A DNA stretch of 64,000 nt from Deinococcales bacterium (GTDB taxonomy: Bacteria; Deinococcota; Deinococci; Deinococcales; JAAFIG01), in assembly GCA_025359505.1 (NCBI GenBank), contig JANYHH010000077.1, positions 1 to 64,000 of the forward strand, given 5' to 3'. How positions within the stretch are numbered: the first letter of the stretch is position 1; each line of letters starts with the position of its first letter. This document shows positions 17,557-25,491 of this stretch, in pieces. The notes under the pieces were generated by a model. The model did no database searches. It saw only the letters and a program-made list of their open reading frames with translations, and was not told where the DNA came from. Position numbers and translations under genes: made by a program.

Positions 17557-18342
17557 TCATGAGAACGTCGTCCCGAACAGCTCGCGCTCCAAGGTTTCGT
17601 AAGACTTGCGAAACGGACAGGCAACGCGGCAGGTCGCGCACCAGCGATTGCCGCTGTATTTGGCGATGTTTTCCTGATTCATGAAATACGGTTTGTTGGA
17701 AAACGTTGACGCGACCCATTGCCACGACAGCGCGTTGCTGGCGATGTCACCGTCCAGCAGGTGCTCCCTGAAGAAATCCCAGCCCGCTTTCCAGTCCACG
17801 CGCCGAAAATGCGTGACATACGCGGCGAACCACAGGCGCTCGTGGTTGTGCAGGTAATTGTCCGTCACCAAGCGTTCGACCCACGCGTCCACGCACGGCA
17901 AGCCCGTATCGCCATCGCGGATGTCATCGGGCAACTCGGCTTGCCAGCGCACCGCGTATTTGGGCGGCTCGAGGTTTTGCAGTGTGCCCGTGCCTTCTTG
18001 CTCCATCACGAGGTAAAAGAACTCGCGCCACGAGAGCTGCTTTAAGAACTCGTCGCGTTCGCGCCCAGTCGCGTGTTGCTTGGCGTGCGCGGCCACCTCG
18101 GTGATGCTCAGTTGCCCGTGCCGCAGATACGCGCTGAGCCTAGAGGTATCCGCGTCGATGAAATTGCGTCGCCCGTAACCGCGTGCGCTAAACGCTTCCA
18201 ACTCCCCGAGCGCCGCTTCGCGTGATCCGTCGGTTTCGGATGCCATGGCGTCCGTGCTGTACAGCCCCTCGAGCATCTGAGCTAAATGCTCGGTGATCGC
18301 CTCGCGGGTCGCTAAATTCGTTTCGAGTTCCACACTGTGCAT
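17557..18342 (-). CDS. photolyase/cryptochrome FAD-binding domain as a separate gene
   Basis: A 261-aa protein equal to the C-terminal FAD domain of photolyases. It shows SRLSAYLRHGQLS, FLKQLSWREFFYLVM, GLPCVDAWVERLV, NYLHNHERLWFAAYVTHF and NALSWQWVAST, and ends with WCATCRVACPF. Four Cys (one in GLPCVD, three in CATCRVAC) are arranged so that an iron-sulfur site, as in FeS-type bacterial photolyases, is possible but not shown. No N-terminal antenna domain is fused. ATG 18342 is a best guess; GTG 18333 is an alternative. It is first in a minus-strand cluster with the antenna domain and DUF2256. Confidence 0.8.
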   Translation of the reverse strand: MHSVELETNLATREAITEHLAQMLEGLYSTDAMASETDGSREAALGELEAFSARGYGRRNFIDADTSRLSAYLRHGQLSITEVAAHAKQHATGRERDEFLKQLSWREFFYLVMEQEGTGTLQNLEPPKYAVRWQAELPDDIRDGDTGLPCVDAWVERLVTDNYLHNHERLWFAAYVTHFRRVDWKAGWDFFREHLLDGDIASNALSWQWVASTFSNKPYFMNQENIAKYSGNRWCATCRVACPFRKSYETLERELFGTTFS

Positions 18343-18459
18343 TTGACCAAATCGCGGCGCGAGAAAAGAGCGGGACGCGTACAATTGCGCCCCCAAGCGT
18401 GCTGATCCCAAAGTTGATCTCGAGCTGACGCGTTCAACATCCGTCCAGTGTGAGCTTGG

Positions 18460-18465
18460 TACGAT
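18460..18465 (+). promoter_or_regulatory. -10 box TACGAT, leaderless
   Basis: It ends 6 nt before the ATG at 18472. Confidence 0.55.
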
Positions 18466-18471
18466 GGGGCA

Positions 18472-19398
18472 ATGAAACGCGTCCTCGCCCTGATATTCGC
18501 CGTCGCCACCTCTAGCGCGGCTCGAGCGCAAACGTTGGAATTCAGTCTGGCGGCCGGCTCGCATCCGTTCAGCGTCAATCTGGCATTGCAAAACTTTGTG
18601 GTCAGCCAAGCGCCAGCGATCACGCTCGAGGCAGCCGTGTCTACTCAGCGCGTGCAGTTTGGAGCGCAGGTCGCGCTCGAGTTCGCTGGCATCGGGCAAG
18701 CGACGGTTTACTCGAGGTTCGCAGTGACGTACACGGGCGGTCTGCGCTATGAGGGCGGCGCACGCGGCGCGATTGGGCCGGTCTCGCTCGAGGTTGCGGC
18801 TTCGGTCTGGAACGCTGATCCGACGGCGTTCAACGTCGGCGCGGCTTACGCAGCCCAGCCACAAACGCTCACCCCCAGTGGTCTTGATTTGGGGACGCAA
18901 GGCGCGTACCGTTTGACTCGCACACTGGTTTTGATCGGCGGCGCGAAGTACGGCTCATTGCAAAGCCGCGTGACCGTGCGGCTCGAGAACCGTGACGGCG
19001 ATTGGGTTTACGGCGGTGGCACAATGTTGGCGTGGCAGAGCAACGGCGCGACACTGCTGCTGACCGGCGCGGCGAAATACTCACCCAGTGACGCGCCGTA
19101 CAGTGTTGAGCTGCAAACGTCCTTCGGCGTTAATCAACCGTCTGGTTTCGGGTGGGGCGGCGCGAACATCGCGTTTACGTACTCGCTCGAGGAGCTGGGT
19201 TTGGTCAGCGCGAATGTCAATTACGAGGTCTGGCGCTTGGATGTGCTGCCATTTAGAACGGGCGTCAACCTCGAGTTGAACCTCGGGCCCGGTGCGCTCG
19301 TCGTGCAAGGCTACGGCGGCGCTGACCTGAACTGGAATTTCGGCGGCGGCGGGCGGATCGCGTACCGACTGGATTTGGGCAGCTTACTGAATCCATAA
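18472..19398 (+). CDS. secreted beta-rich envelope protein, function unknown
   Basis: A 308-aa protein with signal peptide MKRVLALIFAVATSSAARAQ. The mature part is rich in alternating hydrophobic strands and Gly/Asn turns (ATVYSRFAVTYTGGLRYEGG, ALVVQGYGGADLNWNFGGGG), as in outer-membrane or surface beta-barrels. I cannot place it in a named family. A leaderless-type -10 box precedes the ATG. It lies next to a LolA-like carrier gene, which fits an envelope role. Confidence 0.7.
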   Translation: MKRVLALIFAVATSSAARAQTLEFSLAAGSHPFSVNLALQNFVVSQAPAITLEAAVSTQRVQFGAQVALEFAGIGQATVYSRFAVTYTGGLRYEGGARGAIGPVSLEVAASVWNADPTAFNVGAAYAAQPQTLTPSGLDLGTQGAYRLTRTLVLIGGAKYGSLQSRVTVRLENRDGDWVYGGGTMLAWQSNGATLLLTGAAKYSPSDAPYSVELQTSFGVNQPSGFGWGGANIAFTYSLEELGLVSANVNYEVWRLDVLPFRTGVNLELNLGPGALVVQGYGGADLNWNFGGGGRIAYRLDLGSLLNP

Positions 19399-19442
19399 AT
19401 TCGCTTTGCCAAGAACTCACCAGACTCGAGAAACGCGAGTAG

Positions 19443-19448
19443 TACACT
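19443..19448 (+). promoter_or_regulatory. candidate -10 box TACACT of the LolA-like gene
   Basis: It lies about 50 bp before the ATG, so this transcript would have a leader with a ribosome site (AGAGGGA). Confidence 0.4.
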
Positions 19449-19497
19449 CCGCTCAGCGCTGGGAACTCGCGCCCGAGGGACTGAAAGAGGGAACTGA

Positions 19498-20205
19498 ATG
19501 AATCTCAAAACTTTGCTGACAATAAGCATGCTGGCTGTTATCCCACTCGCCTTGGCGCAAGGCGTGACCGCAGACGGCATCTTGAAGAATCTGGATGCGA
19601 CGCAGAAGAACACCAAGGATTTCAGCGCCAAAGTCTCTGGCAGCGCCGAGCAGAACGATTCCAAAACCAAGTTTGAAGTGAAAATCGCGGGCATCACGGC
19701 CAGCAAACTCACTCGAGTCGATTTTCTCGCGCCGGACGCACTGGCGGACAACTTTCTGATCATCGACAATCAGAACGCGTACAACTATCAGTTCATCACC
19801 AATCAGGTGACGATCCAGAAGAACGCCAACGCAGCCGAGGTCGGCGGCTTCAACCTGAACTTCAATGCGCTGAACGATCTGCAAACGACCTTCCCGAGCA
19901 ATCAGGTGGACTTTAAGCCGATCACCTCGGAAACGACCCCGGCGGGCAAAGCGTATATCCTCGACGCCACACCGAAAAAAGGCTCCAATCTGAACTTCGA
20001 TCGCCTGAAAGTCTGGGTGCTTGAGGGCGGCTGGCGCGTGTACCGCACGCAGGCGTTTGACGCAAAAGGCGTCTTGCAGTTTGACATCACGATTCAAGAT
20101 TGGAAGGTCAACGCGGGCTTGAAAGCCAGTGATTTGTGTAAGATTCCCAAGGACGCCGAAATCATCAAAAAAGGCAGCTTAAAGAAATTTTCCTGCGCGA
20201 TCTGA
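19498..20205 (+). CDS. LolA-like outer-membrane lipoprotein-sorting protein
   Basis: A 235-aa exported protein with signal peptide MNLKTLLTISMLAVIPLALAQ. The mature region fits the LolA/LolB-like half-barrel: DGILKNLDATQKNTKDFSAKVSG, KLTRVDFLAPDALADNFLIIDNQ, VWVLEGGWRVYRTQAFDAKGVLQFD. The family carries lipids or lipoproteins across the periplasm. An AGAGGGA ribosome site precedes the ATG. A strong terminator follows the stop. Confidence 0.8.
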   Translation: MNLKTLLTISMLAVIPLALAQGVTADGILKNLDATQKNTKDFSAKVSGSAEQNDSKTKFEVKIAGITASKLTRVDFLAPDALADNFLIIDNQNAYNYQFITNQVTIQKNANAAEVGGFNLNFNALNDLQTTFPSNQVDFKPITSETTPAGKAYILDATPKKGSNLNFDRLKVWVLEGGWRVYRTQAFDAKGVLQFDITIQDWKVNAGLKASDLCKIPKDAEIIKKGSLKKFSCAI

Positions 20206-20223
20206 ACGCAGCGGCTCGAGGTG

Positions 20224-20256
20224 AAAAGCACGCGGTTATCAACACCGCGTGCTTTT
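20224..20256. terminator. bidirectional terminator
   Basis: A perfect 13-bp stem AAAAGCACGCGGT/ACCGCGTGCTTTT with a 7-nt loop lies between the convergent LolA-like and DUF2089 genes. A and T tracts on both sides suit both directions. Confidence 0.9.
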
Positions 20257-20623
20257 AACGTTTTAGCAGTTTCATCGCCGCCTCAAAATCAATTTCGCGG
20301 CGCTCCAAGCGCGTCAGCACGTCGTCGCTGCTCGAGGATACGGCTTCGACCTCTCCCCCACCACCGAGCGCGTCGACAATCGCGTCCAACCTCGAGCGTG
20401 CGGTGTTGTAACTGACCCCCAAGGTATCGGCGACCTTCTGGACGTTGCCTCGGCAACGCAGCAGCAAACCCGCGTACTCGAGTTGCTCATGGCTGAGTGC
20501 GCCGATCCAACCCAAGGAAAACTCGCCTTCCAGCACCAGTCCTCGAGCGCGGTTTTCTAAACGCGTGACGGTCAGTTCCTCGCCAGTGACGGGATCGCGG
20601 GTGATGAGCGGGTAGGGTTTCAT
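20255..20623 (-). CDS. DUF2089-family protein lacking the zinc-ribbon cysteines
   Basis: A 122-aa protein with the DUF2089 core: LTVTRLENRARGLVLEGEFSL, LSHEQLEYAGLLLRCRGNVQKVADTLGVSYNTARSRLD (a helix-turn-helix-like segment). Typical members carry CxxC pairs at the N-terminus; here the positions read PLITRDPVTGEE and ENRA, so the metal site is lost. The C-terminus (RLEREIDFEA-like) resembles SHOCT-type helices. TACACT ends 6 nt before ATG 20623. The preceding helical-repeat gene stops 18 bp upstream, so the two may act together in regulation. Confidence 0.78.
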   Translation of the reverse strand: MKPYPLITRDPVTGEELTVTRLENRARGLVLEGEFSLGWIGALSHEQLEYAGLLLRCRGNVQKVADTLGVSYNTARSRLDAIVDALGGGGEVEAVSSSSDDVLTRLERREIDFEAAMKLLKR

Positions 20624-20629
20624 GATTGA

Positions 20630-20635
20630 AGTGTA
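20630..20635 (-). promoter_or_regulatory. -10 box TACACT, leaderless
   Basis: It ends 6 nt before the DUF2089 ATG at 20623. Confidence 0.6.
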
Positions 20636-20640
20636 GCGCG

Positions 20641-21687
20641 TTACGCTGCGGGAAGCCGACCGAGTTCAGTGGTTATCTGCCCGTAAACATCGAGTAGAGC
20701 AGCCCGTTCAACTGCATCTGTTGCCACGCCGATGTCAGCGTTGATGTCCTGCAACATCTCCTCGAGCATCGCTTTCTGCATTGTCATTGGCAAGCTCGAG
20801 TCCACAAAATCATTGATATTGAAAAAATCTTTTGCTTTGAACCAGCGTCGAACCGCCGCTCGTGGTTGTTCAGCCTCGAGTTCAGCATCTTCTTCCATCT
20901 CAAGTTGATCGTCACTATTGTCAGCCAGTCCGTGACGTTCACGTTTCGCTATTTCCCTTTCGCGCTTGGCTTCAGCCCTCGCCAGTTTCTCCTCGAGCCG
21001 ATCTGACTTAGAGGTGGGTGCGGCTTTGTCTGATTTCACCTTCGGTTTGGCGCGGCGCTCTTCGGGGTTTGTTTCCCCCTCTGCAAGCGTATTGAGGTTG
21101 AACGCACCCGTTTTCAGCAGCTCGAGCACGTAGCTCGGCTGGATGTCGTGAATCCCCAGTTGCACGATCTGATCCGCCGTCATGGGCGCGAAACCATGCT
21201 CAATTCCAAGTCGCCGCATCTCGAGGACGTAATCGGCGCTGATCTCGTGAATTCCCAACTGCACGATTTGAGCCACGCTCAGCGGTTCGATCTCGAGTCG
21301 TTGCTCTAAATCCCGCAACTCGAGCACGTAACTAACGGGGATTTCGTGAATCACCAGTTGCATCAGGTCGTGAAACTCCATGTCCTCGAGTCCCGCCTTA
21401 CGCAGTTCCTCGATGTAATTGGGTTTGATGCCGTGAACGCCGAGCTGCACGATTTGATCGAAGCTCAGTTGCCCACTGCCCGAGGCGAGTGGACGCCCGA
21501 CTTTGACGCTCGAGCCGTTCGTCTTCCATGCGGGCGCTGTAGGAGGCATTGGCGGGGCTGGCGGACGCATCGGCAGGCGATTCGGCGCTTCATTGCGCGT
21601 CTCGAGGGCGCTCATCAGTTCCATGCCCTGCTCCACGGTGATGCTGTCGTTTTTGACTAACTCGAGGATGCGCTGGCGCTGATTCAT
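20641..21687 (-). CDS. helical-repeat protein with SHOCT-like N-terminus
   Basis: A 348-aa soluble protein. Residues 1-35 (RQRILELVKNDSITVEQGMELMSAL) resemble the SHOCT/YvlB-type helix pair. A Pro-rich linker (about 38-55) leads to at least four repeats of about 38 residues with the pattern QIVQLGxHxIxxxYxxELxxxG (about 75-215), a repeat type seen in some peptidase/anti-sigma regulators. A basic, charged coiled-coil-like stretch follows (RLEEKLARAEAKREREIAKR), then an acidic tail. AGGAG precedes ATG 21687. The promoter contains a perfect operator-like palindrome. Function unknown, probably regulatory scaffolding. Confidence 0.7.
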   Translation of the reverse strand: MNQRQRILELVKNDSITVEQGMELMSALETRNEAPNRLPMRPPAPPMPPTAPAWKTNGSSVKVGRPLASGSGQLSFDQIVQLGVHGIKPNYIEELRKAGLEDMEFHDLMQLVIHEIPVSYVLELRDLEQRLEIEPLSVAQIVQLGIHEISADYVLEMRRLGIEHGFAPMTADQIVQLGIHDIQPSYVLELLKTGAFNLNTLAEGETNPEERRAKPKVKSDKAAPTSKSDRLEEKLARAEAKREREIAKRERHGLADNSDDQLEMEEDAELEAEQPRAAVRRWFKAKDFFNINDFVDSSLPMTMQKAMLEEMLQDINADIGVATDAVERAALLDVYGQITTELGRLPAA

Positions 21688-21724
21688 AAAAAGCTCCTTG
21701 CAAATCTTTAGTTTTGCTTGGCAG

Positions 21725-21758
21725 ATATTAGGATAAGTTTTCACTATTTGTCAATAGT
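21725..21758 (-). promoter_or_regulatory. strong promoter with palindromic operator
   Basis: TTGACA (21749-21754) and TAATAT (21725-21730) are separated by 18 bp on the minus strand. ACTATTGACAAATAGT (plus-strand 21743-21758 is its complement) is a perfect 6-4-6 inverted repeat covering the -35, placed to act as a repressor site. Confidence 0.65.
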
Positions 21759-21833
21759 TTTGATAAGATCTGGCAACGCGGCCACAAAAAAGCGTCTCGA
21801 GGTGAGACGCCCAATTTTTAACCTCGAGACTGC

Positions 21834-22874
21834 TCAGGGGCTGAACTGAACCGAATCGCACCGCGCATCGCCCGCGAGTTGACCAACTTTGATGCTCAGT
21901 GCAGCGCCGAGCGCAACGCGCTGCCAAACACCGCTGGCGACCGTGCAGCGCACGTCAGCCGCTTTGGAGCGTTTCAGCACGATCTCCAAATGCTCATTCC
22001 GTCCACCCTCGCGCTCGCAACCCAGACACGAACCGGGCTGCTGCAAAAAATTCACAGCCCACGACGGTGGCGGATTCTGACTCGAGCCGCTGGTCACGGC
22101 TTGGCGCGTGTTGACCCACGTGTTGACGGCGAAATTGCAGCGGCGGTCGTAAATCGGCTCGGAACGGTAACGCGTGCTGCACTCGCGGCGCTGGCTGTAC
22201 GTGCCGTCGCCATTGTCGCGCCGCACCGTCTGGCAGCTTTGCCCATCAGGGACGCTGCGCGAGGAGCGCTGCGCCTGAAAGCTACTGATGTTGTACGCCC
22301 CGAGCGGCAGGCTGTCACACCACGCGCTCGAGGACACGGGCTGGAAGCGCTGGACTTGAATCTCGCGCTGCCAGAGGTGAGCGCCGACCGTCACATTTTC
22401 GGTGCGCGTCAAGTTGAACGCCCAGACCGCAATCGCAATCACTGCGACGATGCCCGCCAGAATCCCAAAAACGGGCATACCACCCGGCTTCTTCGCACTC
22501 GAGCCGCCTCGAGCTGCCTGTTTCTCAGCCGTGAGCCGCGCTTTTAAATCCTCCTGCGCGAAGCTCGAGCCTTCAGTGCGGGTTTGCTCACCGAAGGTTC
22601 GCACGGTCACGTCACCTTTTAAGGGGGCAGAGCAGTTGACGCAAAAATTGGCGGCTTTGGAGTTCGGCGTCTGGCAATTGGCGCAGATCACATCCGCGCC
22701 GACGAACGTGTAATTGGCAACCGCTATGGCATCACCCTCGGCTGGGAAGTAACGCCACGCGGGATCTTGCGGCGAGCCGCAATTCGGGCAACCGCGATTG
22801 GTTTTTGCCAACAGCTTGGTCGTCCCGCAAGCCGGGCAATCCCAGAGCATTTCAAAGGTTTGTTCGTCAGGCAT
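21834..22874 (-). CDS. double zinc-ribbon membrane protein
   Basis: A 346-aa protein. Two zinc ribbons lie at the N-terminus (CPACG...CPNCG about 14-36, CANCQ...CVNCS about 64-82). A charged linker is followed by one membrane segment (about 132-152, VFGILAGIVAVIAIAVWAF) and a large extracytoplasmic domain with several Cys (WCDSLP, CQTVRRD, CSTRYRSE, CLGCE). The ribbons are therefore cytosolic. It is downstream of an SPFH-domain gene on the same strand (75-bp gap), and SPFH plus zinc-ribbon pairs recur in bacterial membrane-stress loci. Exact function unknown. Confidence 0.7.
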   Translation of the reverse strand: MPDEQTFEMLWDCPACGTTKLLAKTNRGCPNCGSPQDPAWRYFPAEGDAIAVANYTFVGADVICANCQTPNSKAANFCVNCSAPLKGDVTVRTFGEQTRTEGSSFAQEDLKARLTAEKQAARGGSSAKKPGGMPVFGILAGIVAVIAIAVWAFNLTRTENVTVGAHLWQREIQVQRFQPVSSSAWCDSLPLGAYNISSFQAQRSSRSVPDGQSCQTVRRDNGDGTYSQRRECSTRYRSEPIYDRRCNFAVNTWVNTRQAVTSGSSQNPPPSWAVNFLQQPGSCLGCEREGGRNEHLEIVLKRSKAADVRCTVASGVWQRVALGAALSIKVGQLAGDARCDSVQFSP

Positions 22875-22949
22875 TCGCGCTCGATTTCCTGTAGATCACC
22901 GCAGACATCTCGAGGGTTAACTCGCACCCTCGAGCCTCGAGTTTGTTGC

Positions 22950-24080
22950 TTACTGCGGCAGCGGTGGTGGCACAGCACCGAAGAAGGCGTTGAGCGCCGC
23001 GACCTCGCCCGCTGGCGTCCACGCGCCCATGCCCTGCTGCCAGATCAATGTCTCGCGGGTCAGTTGACCACTTGTGACCATGCCACTGACGGCAGCCCCA
23101 TCGAAGGGCCCCTGCTGAGCGCCGCCGACCGCCACGAACCACGGCGTCGCGCCCGGCAGCGGCGGCGGAGCGGCGTGTTGCGGCTGGCTCGAGGAGGCCT
23201 GCATCCCCTGCGCGACTTGCTGCCCGACCGCGACGCTCAGTCCGGCGGTGAGGAACGGATTGCCGCCGCTCGGGTTTTTGGCGCTTTCCTCAATCGCGTT
23301 CGCGGCTTGGAACTGCGTGTATTTGCCCAGATCACCGATCACACCCATCTGCGAGCGCTTGTCCAAAGCCTTCTCGACCTCTTCGGGCAGGGTCACGTTC
23401 TCTAGAACCACGCTCTCGATCTCGAGACCAAAGGCTTTGAAGTCCGGGCTTAAGGCTTCGCGTAAGCTGTCACCCATCTGCGGGTACTGACCAGCAAAGT
23501 CGTACACACTCATCTGCGCCTTGCCGACCCACGCCGCAAACCTCGAGACCAACAGCGAACGCAGTTGCTCGGCGATTTCCTCGACTTCAAAGCGCCCGTC
23601 AGTAGAGATCAGTTTCTCGAGCAGTAAGCGTGGATCGCTGATTTTCAGGCTGTAATTGCCGAACGCCCGCAGGCGCACCGGCCCGAGTTCTGGGTCGCGC
23701 AGGATAATCGGGTTCGGCGTGCCCCACTTTAAGCCCGTGAAGGTACGCATACTGAAAAAGTAAACTTCGGCTTTGAACGGTGAGTTGAAGCCGTACTTCC
23801 AGCCTTGCAACGTCGAAAGGATCGGTAAGTTCTGCGTCTCTAAGGTGTATGTGCCGGGCCCGAAGGCATCGGCGACGCCCTTGTTGGTCTCACTGGCCGC
23901 TTGCGCGACCTGACCTTCGTTGACGAACACGGCCATCTGACCGGGACGCACGACCAACTTTGCGCCTGTCTTGATCTCGTTCCCATCGCGCTCAAAGCGG
24001 TACGCCAGCGTGTCGTTGCTGTCGTCGATCCACTGCACGATATCGATGAACTGCCCGAGCAATTTGCCAATCAAATCCAT
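22950..24080 (-). CDS. SPFH/virion-core-type protein with C-terminal GYF_2 domain
   Basis: A 376-aa cytosolic protein. An SPFH (YdjI-like) domain spans about 20-270, with KLVVRPGQMAVFVNEGQV, FGPGTYTLETQNLPIL and LRAFGNYSLKISDPRLLLEKL. A Gly/Gln/Pro linker follows, then a GYF_2 (DUF4339) module at about 315-372 (WFVAVGGAQQGPFDGAAV, LTRETLIWQQGMGAWTPAGEV). SPFH proteins form membrane-associated rings, and GYF_2 modules bind partners. AGGGGGA precedes ATG 24080. It is probably cotranscribed with the zinc-ribbon membrane protein. Confidence 0.85.
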   Translation of the reverse strand: MDLIGKLLGQFIDIVQWIDDSNDTLAYRFERDGNEIKTGAKLVVRPGQMAVFVNEGQVAQAASETNKGVADAFGPGTYTLETQNLPILSTLQGWKYGFNSPFKAEVYFFSMRTFTGLKWGTPNPIILRDPELGPVRLRAFGNYSLKISDPRLLLEKLISTDGRFEVEEIAEQLRSLLVSRFAAWVGKAQMSVYDFAGQYPQMGDSLREALSPDFKAFGLEIESVVLENVTLPEEVEKALDKRSQMGVIGDLGKYTQFQAANAIEESAKNPSGGNPFLTAGLSVAVGQQVAQGMQASSSQPQHAAPPPLPGATPWFVAVGGAQQGPFDGAAVSGMVTSGQLTRETLIWQQGMGAWTPAGEVAALNAFFGAVPPPLPQ

Positions 24081-24252
24081 GATGTCCCCCTAGGTTTCTT
24101 TTGCTGATTTGTCTGCACAGCATAAACGTGCCGCATCACAAAAACGCAATACGTGGCTCGAGACGGGTTGGTCGCGACGAGATTCTTTGAGGGCGTCTTG
24201 CACAGAAGTTGTCCACTTGTGCCCAGAAGCAATTTGTTGCAAGGCGTGTGCA

Positions 24253-24275
24253 ACAGGAACCCATGTATCCGCTGG
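24253..24275. repeat. 23-bp repeat, copy 2
   Basis: Exact copy of 26-48. It lies in the 366-bp gap between the SPFH and GGDEF genes. Around it I see no convincing gene, only short minus-strand frames. Confidence 0.8.
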
Positions 24276-24346
24276 CCACGCCCTTGTTTCCACTCGCGTC
24301 ACGCCGTTTCGCCGTCACGCTCATGCACGCGTGGGCACGACGCTCG

Positions 24347-24377
24347 AGATTGGTTGATAAAAGCGATCAACCAATCT
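24347..24377. promoter_or_regulatory. perfect 12-bp hairpin upstream of the GGDEF gene
   Basis: AGATTGGTTGAT and ATCAACCAATCT flank a 7-nt loop, with no T tract on either side. It sits about 60 bp before the GGDEF -10 box, as an operator or RNA structure might. Confidence 0.5.
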
Positions 24378-24434
24378 GAAACTGCCCCAAACACACTTGA
24401 ACCAAAAATTCAGGTCAATTTCAGAAGTAAGCTT

Positions 24435-24440
24435 TAACCT
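24435..24440 (+). promoter_or_regulatory. -10 box TAACCT, leaderless
   Basis: It ends 6 nt before the ATG at 24447. Confidence 0.5.
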
Positions 24441-24446
24441 CGCTTC

Positions 24447-25424
24447 ATGGATGTAACCCCGTTACAGGCGCAGTTCATTCGGTCGTACTGGATTTTGCTG
24501 TTCCTTGCACTCGGCGCAATGTCTCTGCTGCTGGTTTCATCCCAGCACATGTGGTGGACAGGGCGGGCATTCGCCACGTACACGGTGATGGTGATGAGCA
24601 CGTTGATTGGTCGCTGGGCCGCACGCTACAGCCGCCGCTGGGCGATTACGATTTTAGCGCTGGCGATGATTGGACTGCTGGCGATTTTTCTCAGCGCCCC
24701 CGAACTGTCCGCGCTGCTCGAGGTTAAAGCCGTTGGGCGCGTCAGCTTCGGCGCTCCCAGCACACTGCTGATGGGCGTGCTGTGGGGCTGGCCCGGTGCG
24801 CTGCTGACCATTATCTCGAGCGTCGCGCTGCTGGGGTGGGGCGGCAACAGCGCTGAATTGCTGACTGCGGCGACGCTGCTGGGACTGGTGGGGTTCAGCG
24901 GCTCGAGCGTCGGACGCTTGATTCGCAAACTTGAGAGCGCCAATCAGCAGCTCAAAGATGTAGCGACCCGCGATGCGATGACGGGTTTAGGCAACCGCCG
25001 CGCTTTGGAAACGCTGCCCGCGTTGACGGGACAGTGGCTGGTGACGATGTGGGACGTGGACGGCTTGAAGCGCGTCAACGACACGAAGGGGCACGCAGCG
25101 GGCGACGCGTATCTGCTGGCGTTCGTGCGGGCACTGGAAAGCGCCACATCAGCCAGTGACCGCCTGTTCCGCGTCGGGGGCGATGAGTTCATGGGCTTAC
25201 ACCAGAATTTCAGTGATGCGGCCGCGCTCGAGGCGCGGGTCAGGCGCAATTTCAGGCACGTCTCGATGGGCTGGGCAGTTTTAGAAAGCGGTACAAACCT
25301 GCAAACCGTGATGCTCGAGGCAGACCGCGTGCTGTACACGGTGAAAGAGTCGCATCACTTAGAGACTCGAGTACAAACCAATGTGCTGAAACGCCCGACG
25401 CTCGAGATTCAGTCGGTTTCGTGA
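24447..25424 (+). CDS. membrane-bound diguanylate cyclase (GGDEF)
   Basis: A 325-aa inner-membrane protein with about five N-terminal membrane segments (to about 165), a short coiled linker and a GGDEF domain. The catalytic motif VGGDEF is intact, and DAMTGLGNRRALE marks the domain start. The product inhibitory I-site RxxD is SASD, so allosteric feedback by c-di-GMP is probably missing. It would make c-di-GMP from two GTP. Its signal is unknown. It is convergent with wecB. Confidence 0.88.
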   Translation: MDVTPLQAQFIRSYWILLFLALGAMSLLLVSSQHMWWTGRAFATYTVMVMSTLIGRWAARYSRRWAITILALAMIGLLAIFLSAPELSALLEVKAVGRVSFGAPSTLLMGVLWGWPGALLTIISSVALLGWGGNSAELLTAATLLGLVGFSGSSVGRLIRKLESANQQLKDVATRDAMTGLGNRRALETLPALTGQWLVTMWDVDGLKRVNDTKGHAAGDAYLLAFVRALESATSASDRLFRVGGDEFMGLHQNFSDAAALEARVRRNFRHVSMGWAVLESGTNLQTVMLEADRVLYTVKESHHLETRVQTNVLKRPTLEIQSVS

Positions 25425-25491
25425 CACAAGGTGAGCTTGGTTTAATCTGTTTAGGATTTTGACACGAGTTCATCCCACTCAAAGTGGGCAC

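Noticed and set aside
17557-18900. 447-codon reading of the FAD-domain gene
   Set aside because: The 5' part is antisense to the leaderless secreted-protein gene at 18472 and shows no photolyase similarity; homology begins near 18342.
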